Source: Clostridia bacterium
GTDB taxonomy: Bacteria > Bacillota > Clostridia > Oscillospirales > CAG-272
Length of the DNA stretch: 64,000 bases
Reading direction: 5' to 3'
Assembly: GCA_017461945.1 (NCBI GenBank)
Contig: JAFTSB010000024.1
Location: 138,399 to 202,398 of the forward strand
A program made the translations under genes and the position numbers. A model generated the notes under the pieces. That model saw nothing but the letters and a program-made list of their open reading frames with translations. It had not been told where the DNA came from and searched no databases. Shown here one piece after another: positions 8,612-17,100 of the stretch; the first letter of the stretch is position 1, and each line of letters begins with the position of its first letter.

Positions 8612-8669
8612 TCAGGACTAAATCATACGCTCTCCACATAGGATATACCAAATACTTGTAAGGAGAGAA

Positions 8670-9146
8670 ATGATGTCTGACCGTCAACGAGCAAAGAAAC
8701 CAGCAAGCAAACATCGCCGTACCGCAACCGAAAGGGATGGGGCGCTAACGCTCTCTGCCACGGTAAAAAGCGTCCTTGTGGCGCTGCCGATTACGGTAGC
8801 CGTGGGCTTGCTGCTTCTTTTTATTGCCACCTTGTTATTGCTTCGAACCGATGATCCCGGCCACTATTACACCGCCGTTGGGCTGATATTGCTCTATGTT
8901 ACGGCAATGGCAGGCGGAGCTGTTGCTACTCGCTTGCATCGCGGCCTCTCTCCCCTCCTTTGCGGAAGCTTCGAGGCCGTGCTGCTATTCTTGTTTTTCT
9001 CCGTTGCGGCCATATGTATGCCCCGCGCATGGCAAAGCCATTTCCCGGGTGGCATCACTCTTTTGCTTCGCCTGCTGATGCTCCCCGCATCTCTAATGGG
9101 TGCTTATATGGTTGCCAAGCGCCGGAAAAAGCGTCATCACCGCTGA
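8670..9146 (+). CDS. TIGR04086-type membrane protein
   Basis: A 158-residue protein with a basic N-terminal tail of about 25 residues and four predicted membrane segments (about 31-56, 66-88, 95-112 and 128-146), ending in a basic RRKKRHHR tail. Small four-helix proteins of this kind next to yajC are typical of Clostridia, where they are catalogued as TIGR04086 and lie just before the SCIFF peptide genes. Here the gene is followed by a small RRE-like protein instead. AAGGAGAG precedes two consecutive ATG codons; either may be the start. Function is unknown. Confidence 0.7.
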   Translation: MMSDRQRAKKPASKHRRTATERDGALTLSATVKSVLVALPITVAVGLLLLFIATLLLLRTDDPGHYYTAVGLILLYVTAMAGGAVATRLHRGLSPLLCGSFEAVLLFLFFSVAAICMPRAWQSHFPGGITLLLRLLMLPASLMGAYMVAKRRKKRHHR

Positions 9147-9172
9147 ATCGGCCAATAGAAAGAGAGGTAAAA

Positions 9173-9562
9173 ATGTTAGTATTGTTCCGTTGCAATGCCC
9201 GAAAGTACGCATATGATACCGTCAGCGGTTATTTAAGGACCTTGAGCGGCCTGGAGTTTCGTATGTTGGAGGCAATACAGCCCCCTCTGACACCGCTTTG
9301 CCCCACCGCTTTACGTTATGAGTTAGCAAAATTTGATTCTGCTGATGTAGAAGAGGCCTACGACGAATTGTACGCGGCATTTCGCAAAGATCTGATCTTT
9401 GTGCCGGAAAGCGGCACGCTGACTCCCCCGACGGCGGATACCGAAACTGTAACCGCGGCCGTGCTGGCAGCCACAAAACGCTTGACCGCACCTGTCGCGG
9501 TAGGCAACGACCCCGAAGGCATTGCCACTACTATTCTAAAACAAAAAAACTTATATAAATAA
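9173..9562 (+). CDS. Small protein resembling the RRE domain of the SCIFF maturase
   Basis: This 129-residue protein begins MLVLFRCNARKYAYDTVSGY, then a predicted winged-helix pattern ending in VEEAYDELYAAFRKDLIF at about residues 62-79. I recall the same layout at the N-terminus of radical SAM SCIFF maturases: V-H-x-F, a short strand, D-V-N-S-G-x-x-H, a helix, then E-I-x-E-A-Y-x-E-I-x-E-L-x-x-x-G-L-L-F. That region is a peptide-binding RRE fold. The position after yajC and a TIGR04086 gene is where scfA and scfB normally lie. No radical SAM cysteines and no six-cysteine peptide are present. The C-terminal 45 residues are Thr/Ala-rich. The start follows AGAGAGG. I infer a stand-alone RRE-like protein or relic of scfB. 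Confidence 0.45.
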   Translation: MLVLFRCNARKYAYDTVSGYLRTLSGLEFRMLEAIQPPLTPLCPTALRYELAKFDSADVEEAYDELYAAFRKDLIFVPESGTLTPPTADTETVTAAVLAATKRLTAPVAVGNDPEGIATTILKQKNLYK

Positions 9563-9583
9563 AAACATAAAGGAGATTTCAAA

Positions 9584-9877
9584 ATGATCGCAACACTTGT
9601 ATTTGTGGATGTGAAGCCCGAAAACGTAGAAGATTTCCGTAAGATCACCGTGTATAACCACGAGAATTCTCGCAAAGAACCCGGCAATGTCCGTTTTGAC
9701 GTTCTGCAAAGTCGTGAGGATCCCACCAAATTTACTCTGTACGAGGTGTTTGAAAGCGAAGAGGCAGCAGCCTTTCATAAAACCACCGCGCACTATCAGC
9801 TTTGGCGCGAAACCGTTGCCCCCTATATGGCCTCTCCCCGTAAGGCAATGCCCACTACTCCTGCCGCATTTGATTGA
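9584..9877 (+). CDS. ABM-domain protein (putative quinol monooxygenase/LsrG type)
   Basis: A 97-residue single-domain protein with the ferredoxin-like antibiotic biosynthesis monooxygenase fold: an N-terminal strand (MIATLVFVDVKPENVEDF), the NHENSRKEPGNVRFDVLQS segment with E-PGN-x-x-F/Y, LYEVFESEEAAAFHKTTAHYQLW and a short tail. The conserved His pair (FHKTTAH) is characteristic. Members act on quinols, heme or the phosphorylated AI-2 signal without a cofactor; the sequence alone does not say which. AAAGGAG lies about 10 bases before the start. It ends the yajC transcript, six bases before a strong terminator. Confidence 0.8.
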   Translation: MIATLVFVDVKPENVEDFRKITVYNHENSRKEPGNVRFDVLQSREDPTKFTLYEVFESEEAAAFHKTTAHYQLWRETVAPYMASPRKAMPTTPAAFD

Positions 9878-9883
9878 TGATAA

Positions 9884-9936
9884 AAAAGCCCCGTTGGTGT
9901 ACCTGTCTGCGGCAGGTACACCAACGGGGCTTTTTT
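9884..9936. terminator. Bidirectional terminator with a 20-base-pair stem
   Basis: A perfect inverted repeat, arms 9886-9905 and 9913-9932 around a seven-base loop, flanked by A and T runs. It separates the convergent ABM gene (plus) and epimerase gene (minus) and can stop transcription from both sides. Confidence 0.9.
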
Positions 9937-9937
9937 C

Positions 9938-10873
9938 TTATATTTTTTGTTTGACATCGTCAATGGTTGCTCGGATTCCCGTCTCAAAACTTGTAGACGG
10001 TTCAAAGCCGGTATCCTCGCGCAAGGATGCAATATCCGCCTCCAAATGCATGACCTGAAGCGGCCCATACGGAATGTCTCCAAGTCCCAGCGGAAGCTTG
10101 GGATCAATAACATTCCGAAGTGTCTTGATATATTGCTTCAAGGGCACGGCCTTTCCCCCTCCCAGGGGATAGGTTTTTCCACTCACACCTCGCTGCGCCA
10201 TCAAGCGAAAGGCTCGGGCAGCATCCTCGGAATAAAGATAATCCCAAAGCTGAACACCTGCTGTCAAAGCAGGCTTTTCACCAGCCAAAAGTTGACGGAT
10301 CACACTTGAAACCATGCTTCCTGCGCCGTCACCTGGTCCGTATACACTCAAGATCCGGGCCCAAATGTGATCCATACCCAAGGATTCACACTCAATTCGA
10401 CTCATACGGCCCGCGCACAGCTTTGCAATTCCGTATCCATTCTCCGGGAAACAAGGGGTGTCGGGCTTTAAAACCCCTTCTACTCTGCCGTATTCGGCTT
10501 GACTGCCGGCACCAATAAACACTTTGCAGCCCAGAGCGTGCGCCGCACGCACTGCGTCGATGGTATACTTGACATTATCGATTTGGGCAGGCATGTCGTT
10601 TCTCCCCGCCCCAGTGGTTTTTGCCCACGCCAGATGATAGAAAGCATCCGCACCTTTAGAAATGATGGCGGGCAGTTCACACATTTTGCTGATGTCACAG
10701 TATACCACCGTAATCAAAGGATGCTTGGGGATAGCGGAAAGTCGCGCCGAATCGGGACGGCATACCGCATACACCCGAATACCATGGGTAGCAAGTTCAC
10801 GGCATATGGCTGTTCCCACAGCACCGGTAGGGCCTGTTATCACGGCAGATCTGATCTGTCTTTCCATCATCAT
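9938..10873 (-). CDS. NAD-dependent epimerase/dehydratase (extended SDR)
   Basis: A 311-residue extended short-chain dehydrogenase. The Rossmann motif TGPTGAVG is at 13-20 (T-G-x-x-G-x-x-G), the catalytic YGIAK at 147-151, and SQAEYG at 124-129 supplies the Ser/Thr region. Such enzymes oxidise, reduce or epimerise nucleotide-activated sugars. ATGATGATG overlaps the TGA of the upstream ThDP enzyme gene, so the two are translationally coupled and probably act in sequence. That pairing recalls YerE/YerF of branched-sugar synthesis, where a ThDP enzyme adds a two-carbon unit to a keto-sugar and a reductase follows. No nucleotide-sugar synthesis genes are nearby, so the substrate is open. Confidence 0.85.
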   Translation of the reverse strand: MMMERQIRSAVITGPTGAVGTAICRELATHGIRVYAVCRPDSARLSAIPKHPLITVVYCDISKMCELPAIISKGADAFYHLAWAKTTGAGRNDMPAQIDNVKYTIDAVRAAHALGCKVFIGAGSQAEYGRVEGVLKPDTPCFPENGYGIAKLCAGRMSRIECESLGMDHIWARILSVYGPGDGAGSMVSSVIRQLLAGEKPALTAGVQLWDYLYSEDAARAFRLMAQRGVSGKTYPLGGGKAVPLKQYIKTLRNVIDPKLPLGLGDIPYGPLQVMHLEADIASLREDTGFEPSTSFETGIRATIDDVKQKI

Positions 10874-12702
10874 TCCTCGTCAATCATAGGGACAAACATC
10901 TGTGCTGCCAGCTCTTCGCGAGGCAGGAACGGAGCAAGATCCTCCAAAGGAGGAGAAACCAACGTTCCGTCAGGCAAGCGCTTGGTGCTGCTCTTGGGCT
11001 CCCAAACCTGGGCTGTATCCGTAAAGATCTCACAGAATACAGGCCCGTCCGTGGCCAGTACTTCATCCACGACCTGTTTCATTTCAGCATTGCTGTGAGC
11101 AGCAAAATAGGGATAGCCAAAAGCCTTGGCCAATAGCTCGAATTTCGGGAAGGAAAGGTCACCGGATTCTTCGCCGATGCCCACCTTGCAATGATTGCTG
11201 AACAGATTTGTCTGGGTAATACGAATGGAGTGATAGCCATTATTGTTGATCAAAAAAATCTTAATCGGCAAGCGGTTGGTCAGAATAGTCTGCAGCTCCT
11301 GCAGATTCATCATAATAGAGCCGTCACCCTCCAAGCAGATGGTGGTTCTTCTTCCGCCGCCGACACAAGTACCGATCGCTGCAGGGAGACCATAACCCAT
11401 ACTGGCAACAGCGCTATTATTGGCCATGCGGCTTCCCTTTTGGATCACGTACGCCTGATTGCCAACCACACAACAGGCACCGTTAGAAACAGCGGTTAAG
11501 CTGTTTTCAGGCAAGCGGCTGCTTAAATAGCGCACAAAGGCATACACATTAGCCGTAGTGCCATTTTCTTCCCATTGACGAGGCAGCACTGCGGGATAAT
11601 CGCGCTTCCACCGACGGCAGGTCTCGTTCCACTCGTCCTCTTTGTGAACGGTGGCGGTGGCCGCTGCATCCAGCTTTGTTAAAAAATCCTTGGCATCGGC
11701 CCAAACCGGCATTTCCACGTGCAAGGTGGGCTTTTTCAGCTCGGCTTGATCAATATCCACCATAATAACCTCAGCCGCACGCGCCCATGTTTTCCAGTTG
11801 TATCCCACCTGACGGATCGAAATTCTGGTGCCAATGGCCAAAATCAGATCGGCATTTTGAATGGCCCAGTTTCCGGGACGGTCGCCCATATTGCCGGCAC
11901 GGCCACAATAAAGCGGATGCTCATCCTCAATCAGATCCACAGCATTCCAATAGGTCACAACCGGAATATTCAGCTTTTCCATAGCAGAGCGGAACGCTTG
12001 GTATCCACCGGACAAACGAATGCCGTATCCGGCGTGAAGCACGGGACGTTTGGCGGTACGGATCTTCTCCAAAACCGTCTGGATCACCTCGTCAGAGACA
12101 GCGGGCGGCAGCTTGGCATCGTCCTCGGCAGGGTCATACCCTTCCAGCTCATCGGTTTCGATATAACCACCTTGAAAATTAACGGGAATATCAATCCATA
12201 CAGGACCGGGACGGCCAGTGGTGGCCAAATGCCACCCCTTTTCCAAAGCATAGCGGATCTGCTTGGGATCCTCAATCATAACGGCATATTTGGTCATAGG
12301 GGTCACGGATTTGACAATATCATATTCCTGATCACCCATAGCGCGCAAAGGCTGCTCCGTATATTGCAACGCATAGCGTGCAGTCGTATCATATCTTACC
12401 TGACCACTGATCACAAACATGGGGATCGAATCCAGCCATCCGCCAAGGACACCCGTCAAGGCATTGGTGCCACCAGGGCCAGTCGTTACGCAAAGAGCAG
12501 CAATCTTATTTTCCAGACGTGCATAGGCCTCTGCGGCAATAGCACAAGCCTGCTCATGATGATTATAGGTTACGGTCAAGCTGTCGTGATGACCAAGAGC
12601 ATCGTTGAGATGCATTGCGCCACCGCCAACAACAGAAAAAACATCGGTTACTCCTTTTTGTGCCAAAAAATCAGCTACATAATCAGCCAGTCTTTGTTTC
12701 AT
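10870..12702 (-). CDS. ThDP-dependent enzyme of the acetolactate synthase family
   Basis: A 610-residue protein with the three domains of the acetolactate synthase/pyruvate oxidase family. The cofactor-activating Glu is E50 in YNHHEQACAIAAEAYAR; GTRIS lies in the central domain; and the C-terminal ThDP/Mg motif runs from GDGS (about 459) to NNNGYHS (about 486). There is no small regulatory subunit gene beside it and no ilv genes, so this is probably not biosynthetic IlvB. The coupled downstream gene is a sugar-type epimerase, which suggests a YerE-like or other sugar-modifying carboligase. The start ATG 12702 has GGGAGGA six bases upstream; five earlier codons in frame contain that site. Confidence 0.85.
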   Translation of the reverse strand: MKQRLADYVADFLAQKGVTDVFSVVGGGAMHLNDALGHHDSLTVTYNHHEQACAIAAEAYARLENKIAALCVTTGPGGTNALTGVLGGWLDSIPMFVISGQVRYDTTARYALQYTEQPLRAMGDQEYDIVKSVTPMTKYAVMIEDPKQIRYALEKGWHLATTGRPGPVWIDIPVNFQGGYIETDELEGYDPAEDDAKLPPAVSDEVIQTVLEKIRTAKRPVLHAGYGIRLSGGYQAFRSAMEKLNIPVVTYWNAVDLIEDEHPLYCGRAGNMGDRPGNWAIQNADLILAIGTRISIRQVGYNWKTWARAAEVIMVDIDQAELKKPTLHVEMPVWADAKDFLTKLDAAATATVHKEDEWNETCRRWKRDYPAVLPRQWEENGTTANVYAFVRYLSSRLPENSLTAVSNGACCVVGNQAYVIQKGSRMANNSAVASMGYGLPAAIGTCVGGGRRTTICLEGDGSIMMNLQELQTILTNRLPIKIFLINNNGYHSIRITQTNLFSNHCKVGIGEESGDLSFPKFELLAKAFGYPYFAAHSNAEMKQVVDEVLATDGPVFCEIFTDTAQVWEPKSSTKRLPDGTLVSPPLEDLAPFLPREELAAQMFVPMIDEE

Positions 12703-12731
12703 AAAGTCCTCCCACATATTGGAATTGATTT

Positions 12732-12760
12732 ATTATACCACATTCTCCACAATAAATCAA
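12732..12760 (-). promoter_or_regulatory. Promoter for the ThDP enzyme-epimerase pair
   Basis: On the minus strand TTGATT (12755-12760), 17 bases, TATAAT (12732-12737). It gives a leader of about 25 bases before the ribosome binding site. Confidence 0.75.
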
Positions 12761-12825
12761 GCCTTAATATTTTCCCCCATTTTTTGCCCATGCACGTTTT
12801 TAAAGTTTTTTTACCCAAAAACATA

Positions 12826-12854
12826 TTTACATTGCACAAACAAAAAGGTATAAT
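12826..12854 (+). promoter_or_regulatory. Promoter for the DUF4091 gene
   Basis: TTTACA (12826-12831), 17 bases, TATAAT (12849-12854). It is divergent from the ThDP promoter; the two lie 66 bases apart. Confidence 0.75.
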
Positions 12855-12883
12855 GAAATCAATCATCAAGAGGAGGTCTCATT

Positions 12884-14527
12884 ATGAATTTCAAAATTGT
12901 CTCTTCCTTGTGCAAGGCACGCTTGACCGATAAGGCGGCCTACTTCTCCACTTTGGGAAATACAACTGCTCTTTTAGGTGACCGTCTGTTTTTCTCAGCT
13001 GTTTGCGATACGATGAATCTGACAGAAAAAAGAGGCGTGCGGACCGAAATGCGTATCACCTCTGATCTGTCCCCCTACATCAAAGTCTATCAGGTCGAAA
13101 ACGTCCCCGTTCGCTTGCCCCATTATCCCGACTCCTTTGACGGAGATTACATCGGCCACGAGCCCGGGCTGTATCCCGATCTCCTGCGTCCGATCCAGCG
13201 TAACACCTTCTATTTAATGCAAAACTGCTGCACGCAGCTGTATTTTGAGTTGAACGTCCCCAAGAATATGGAGCCCGGCTCTTACACCGTGACAATTGAG
13301 CTATTTCCTCAAAACATAGAAGAAACGCTGTCCGCCTCTCTCCAAATCGATATTCTCCCCGCCGTAATCCCGGAGCAAAGCCTTACCTATACGCAATGGT
13401 TCCACTACGATTGCCTCGCCACTCATTACGGCGTGGAAATCTTTTCTGAGCGGCACTGGGAGATCATAGAAAACTTTGTAAAAACAGCAGTCAAAACCGG
13501 CATTACCGCTCTGCTGACGCCCATTTTTACACCGCCGCTGGATACCGAAATCGGGGGTGAGCGTCCCACGGTTCAGTTGGTCGATATTACAGTCGAAAAT
13601 GGGAAGTACATTTTTGGCTTTGACAAGCTGAAACGCTTTTGCGAAATGTGTCACCGTTGTGGCATGCCTCAACTGGAGATTGCTCATTTCTTCACGCAAT
13701 GGGGCGCAGAGCACGCCCCCAAGATCATGGCCACGATGAATGGTGAATATCGCCGCATCTTTGGATGGGACACCGACGCAGCAGGCACTTCATACGTCGC
13801 ATTTTTGCACGAATTTATCCCTGCTGTTCGCCAAAAGCTGGATGAATTTGGCTATCAGGACAAATACTTTTTCCACATTTCTGATGAACCCAACACCAAG
13901 CATTTGAAAAGCTATAAGGCCGCCAAGGAGGCCATCTGGCCCTTGATTTGCGATCGACCCGTTCGCGATGCTCTTTCTCACTTTGAATTTTATGAAGAAG
14001 GTATTGTGAGAGACCCCATCCCCTCTGTAAAAAGCGCTGACACCTTTGTGGAAAACTGCGTGCCAGATCTGTGGGTCTACTATTGCTGCTCGCCCGGTTC
14101 AATTTGTTCAAACCGTTTCATCGCTATGAGTGGAAACCGCGCCCGTATCATTGGCGCACAAATGTTCCACGCCGGCGTTACCGGCTTTTTGCACTGGGGC
14201 TATAATTTCTATTATAGCCGTCACTCCTATATTCCGATCGACCCCTACACCAATACCGACGGCGATTATTTTGTGCCTGCGGGAGACACCTTTACCGTAT
14301 ACCCCTCGCCTGACGGAACAGCATTGCAATCCCTGCGATCTGCCCTGTTTGAGCAAGCCATTTTTGATATGCGCGCTATGGCATTGGCCGAAGAAAAAAT
14401 GGGGCGCGCGGCTGTTTCGTCGGAAATAGAAGCGGCCGGAATAAACAGCTTTAAAACCTATTCCAAGGATCCCGAAAAGATCCTTTCCCTGCGCGATCGC
14501 ATCAATCATATGGCCGCAGGCGTTTGA
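12884..14527 (+). CDS. DUF4091 protein, GH123-like putative glycosidase
   Basis: A 547-residue cytoplasmic protein without signal peptide. An N-terminal beta-sandwich of about 160 residues (with EPGSYTVTIEL, a DUF4091/GH123 hallmark) precedes a TIM-barrel-like region. FHISDEPN at 330-337 provides adjacent Asp334-Glu335, the acid pair that GH123 N-acetylgalactosaminidases use in substrate-assisted catalysis. The C-terminus has GFLHWGYNFYY and a helical segment. I infer hydrolysis of an acetamido sugar; DUF4091 members as a whole are poorly characterised. AAGAGGAGG precedes the start by seven bases. It has its own promoter and terminator and is thus monocistronic. No transporter or regulator accompanies it. 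Confidence 0.75.
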   Translation: MNFKIVSSLCKARLTDKAAYFSTLGNTTALLGDRLFFSAVCDTMNLTEKRGVRTEMRITSDLSPYIKVYQVENVPVRLPHYPDSFDGDYIGHEPGLYPDLLRPIQRNTFYLMQNCCTQLYFELNVPKNMEPGSYTVTIELFPQNIEETLSASLQIDILPAVIPEQSLTYTQWFHYDCLATHYGVEIFSERHWEIIENFVKTAVKTGITALLTPIFTPPLDTEIGGERPTVQLVDITVENGKYIFGFDKLKRFCEMCHRCGMPQLEIAHFFTQWGAEHAPKIMATMNGEYRRIFGWDTDAAGTSYVAFLHEFIPAVRQKLDEFGYQDKYFFHISDEPNTKHLKSYKAAKEAIWPLICDRPVRDALSHFEFYEEGIVRDPIPSVKSADTFVENCVPDLWVYYCCSPGSICSNRFIAMSGNRARIIGAQMFHAGVTGFLHWGYNFYYSRHSYIPIDPYTNTDGDYFVPAGDTFTVYPSPDGTALQSLRSALFEQAIFDMRAMALAEEKMGRAAVSSEIEAAGINSFKTYSKDPEKILSLRDRINHMAAGV

Positions 14528-14562
14528 AATCGCCGCCCGAGCATTATCGCATTTTTTTCACA

Positions 14563-14600
14563 ATCAAAAAGCGGAGAATTAAACTTCTCCGCTTTTTGAT
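14563..14600. terminator. Bidirectional terminator between the DUF4091 gene and murA
   Basis: Arms AAAAAGCGGAGAA (14566-14578) and TTCTCCGCTTTTT (14585-14597) around a six-base loop serve both convergent genes. Confidence 0.88.
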
Positions 14601-15860
14601 TTATATCACACTCACCTCTGCGCCAATTCCGCGCAGCTTTTGTTCCAAATGCTCGTACCCCCTCCCTACGGTTGCAGCATTGCAAATCTCGCTTTCCCCT
14701 TTTGTGGCCAGCGCTGCCAGCAGCAATGCCGCACCACCCCGCAGGTCTGGGGAAGTTACGCACGCCGCATGTAACGTTGTGGGCGTAATTTTTAAGGTGC
14801 GATTTTCCGCTATCAAAGATGCCCCCATTTGCTTCAATTCTTCAACATATCGGAATCGGGAATCGAACACGTTTTCGGTAACACTCCCACCACCCGACGC
14901 CCTTGGACCAAGGGCCATCAAGGCTGCGATTTGCGGATGCAGGTCGGTTGGAAAATCCGGATAGGGTGCCGTAACCACATTTGTGCAGCGGTATCCATCA
15001 AAAGCCGAGGCTGTGACACTTTCCCGATCGGTCTCCACCGTAATCCCCATACGGCGCAATGTATGAATCAACGCCGATAAATGCTTTGGATCAACGCCTC
15101 TGACGCGCACCGGACCACCACAGGCTGCCCCCATACACAGATATGTGCCTGCCTCAATCATATCAGGAATCATACGGTAGTGTGTTCCACAAAGCTTACC
15201 ACCTTTGATGCGAATTGTATCCGTCCCCACCCCCTCGATTTCCGCCCCCGCCCGTTGTAAAAAATCAGCCAATGCAGAAACGTGAGGCTCCGCAGCAGCG
15301 TTCTCGATAATACTTTCCTCCGGTAAGACCGCCGCGGCGATCATCAAATTGGCAGTAGCTCCGACCGATGGCATGGCTAATACGATCCGTGCAGCATGCA
15401 ATCCCTCCGGTGGCGCGGTAATGATCACGCGATCACCAATGCAAGTGGAAGCAGCACCCATCATAGAAAAGCCCATTAAATGCTGATCAATAGGCCTTGC
15501 GCCAAAATCGCACCCCCCTGCCCCTAAGAGCTCAGCTCTCCCAAAACGTGCCAGCATCGCGCCCAAAAGATACGTAGATCCACGAATAGCGGATGTCAAT
15601 GTGTGGGGAGGGCTGCCCGCCCTCACGGTGCTATAATCCACGCGCACATCGCCTCCCTGTAAAAAGCGGATGCGCGCCCCAAGACATTTGAGTATCTCCA
15701 AGGTGCGTAACACGTCGCTGACGCGAGGTAAACGTGAGAACACACAGCAACCGCCGGTCACGATTCCACCGAATAAAATTGGCAAAGAGGCGTTTTTACT
15801 ACCGCCGATCATCACCTCACCCGACAAACGCCGCCCTCCATTGACTATGATCTTTTCCAT
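14601..15860 (-). CDS. murA: UDP-N-acetylglucosamine 1-carboxyvinyltransferase
   Basis: MurA transfers enolpyruvate from PEP to UDP-GlcNAc, the first committed step of peptidoglycan synthesis. The 419-residue protein has GGSKNAS at 19-25 with the catalytic Lys22, RGSTYLLGAML at 93-103, and GGCDFGARPIDQH at 115-127, where Cys117 is the fosfomycin-target cysteine. The usual motif is GGCAIGxRPID, so the two residues after Cys differ (Asp-Phe). Firmicutes often carry two MurA paralogues; I cannot tell which one this is. It lies downstream of the DUF3810 gene but separated from it by a terminator, so it likely has its own promoter in 15861-15928, where a TATACT is visible without a good -35. Confidence 0.93.
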   Translation of the reverse strand: MEKIIVNGGRRLSGEVMIGGSKNASLPILFGGIVTGGCCVFSRLPRVSDVLRTLEILKCLGARIRFLQGGDVRVDYSTVRAGSPPHTLTSAIRGSTYLLGAMLARFGRAELLGAGGCDFGARPIDQHLMGFSMMGAASTCIGDRVIITAPPEGLHAARIVLAMPSVGATANLMIAAAVLPEESIIENAAAEPHVSALADFLQRAGAEIEGVGTDTIRIKGGKLCGTHYRMIPDMIEAGTYLCMGAACGGPVRVRGVDPKHLSALIHTLRRMGITVETDRESVTASAFDGYRCTNVVTAPYPDFPTDLHPQIAALMALGPRASGGGSVTENVFDSRFRYVEELKQMGASLIAENRTLKITPTTLHAACVTSPDLRGGAALLLAALATKGESEICNAATVGRGYEHLEQKLRGIGAEVSVI

Positions 15861-15928
15861 ACCCCGCCCTCCGTTCGATCGTGATCCTTCTAAAGTAGTA
15901 TATTCAGTAAACAGAAAACCGGTTCGTC

Positions 15929-15975
15929 AAAAAAACAGCCGCCGTTTGCCGATTTTTCGGCAGGCGGTGGCTGTT
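15929..15975 (-). terminator. Terminator after the DUF3810 gene
   Basis: An 18-base-pair stem with a few G-T pairs (arms 15935-15952 and 15957-15974) is followed on the minus strand by TTTTTTT. Confidence 0.8.
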
Positions 15976-17100
15976 TTATGATTGGGAAGCTTGGCGATGA
16001 TAGGCCACCGCAAGCTCGACGACCAAGCCATAGGAGGCAGAGCCTGCTTTGTTGCCGTGTAGCTTCAAGTAGGTATCATTCACCGCATTAGAAACGTCTG
16101 CCGCAAGCGAATCACGATAAGCATCAAAGAACGCCGAATAAGCGCGAAGCTCGCCCTTTACACGCCCATCCAATAACCCCATCACCTCTGCAAAATGCTC
16201 TTCATTCACGCTATACAGTGCATTGCCCACGTATTCAAAAAGGTTAAGATATCCACTATAACGAATATAGGGATCGTCAGAACCCTTTGTCACCAGAAAG
16301 GCAATAAAATTCGCTTCATTTTCACGCGCAATACCGCGTTGATGCGCCAATTCATGCGCCGTTGTATACGGTATTGTATAATCCGGAAAGGCAACATTGA
16401 TATTTGCCTCGCCGGTGAAGTAGGAGTACACCCCCGTGACGTGTGTATAGGACATCCATTTGCTTGCCAGCACGGGCTTTACACGGCTGTTTAACCTTTG
16501 GATAAACGGGTAAGAATGGCAAACCGGCTCATACGCATCAAGAAGTAGCCGATTCATTTCTGCTATATCGTAAGGCATAACGGAAAATCCATCTTCTCCA
16601 AATTTCACTTCATTCGCCGTCAGATTCACCTGTTCGACTAACCAAAGGGCTGTCTGATACAGCTCCTCTTGCTCGATATTCTCGGCAGAAAGAGCAAGAC
16701 GCTTATCCAAAGAGTCGGTGTGATATCCCACGCCAAAGCCAAAAGCGAATACAGAAAAAAATAAACTGAAAACCGAAAGTATACTCCCCAGAAAAGCAAA
16801 TACTGCTTTCCACGTGCCGCAATGATATCGATATGCCACAACGACCACGGCAACAATGATCAGGGGAATACAATAAATCAGCATTTCCGCTAACGAAAAC
16901 GGAATCCACGATGTGATATGCGCCAACAACGCTCGCAAGGCCGCGCCCAAAGTACTGTTATACCAATTGGCAAAGGTTGGGCTGAATACTGCTATCAAAT
17001 ATACGATCAGTCCAAGGGCGGCAATGCCAAGCAGCACATAAAAATAAAGGGGCAACTTCTCATAATTCTTTACCCGTTTGCCCACATTCGCTCTTCGCAA
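15976..17100 (-). CDS. DUF3810 membrane zinc metalloprotease
   Basis: A 374-residue membrane protein. Three hydrophobic segments (about 17-40, 68-92, 98-125) precede an extracytoplasmic domain. That domain carries AHELAHQRGIARENEANF at 248-265, an HExxH zinc motif with a downstream E-x-E-A-N that can supply the third ligand. DUF3810 proteins have this arrangement; their substrates are unknown. I choose TTG 17100 as start because GGGAGG lies about nine bases upstream; a GTG at 17085 is an alternative. The start overlaps the end of the pseudouridine synthase gene by 41 bases, so the two share a transcript that ends at the terminator 15929-15975. Confidence 0.8.
   Translation of the reverse strand: MRRANVGKRVKNYEKLPLYFYVLLGIAALGLIVYLIAVFSPTFANWYNSTLGAALRALLAHITSWIPFSLAEMLIYCIPLIIVAVVVVAYRYHCGTWKAVFAFLGSILSVFSLFFSVFAFGFGVGYHTDSLDKRLALSAENIEQEELYQTALWLVEQVNLTANEVKFGEDGFSVMPYDIAEMNRLLLDAYEPVCHSYPFIQRLNSRVKPVLASKWMSYTHVTGVYSYFTGEANINVAFPDYTIPYTTAHELAHQRGIARENEANFIAFLVTKGSDDPYIRYSGYLNLFEYVGNALYSVNEEHFAEVMGLLDGRVKGELRAYSAFFDAYRDSLAADVSNAVNDTYLKLHGNKAGSASYGLVVELAVAYHRQASQS

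Noticed and set aside
10870-12702. Biosynthetic acetolactate synthase (ilvB)
   Set aside because: No ilvN, ilvC or other branched-chain genes are near, and the coupled partner is a sugar-type epimerase. The family call is kept but not the gene name.
11719-12933. Open frame of 404 codons on the plus strand
   Set aside because: Antisense to the ThDP enzyme gene, whose cofactor motifs are clear. It also runs through both divergent promoters.
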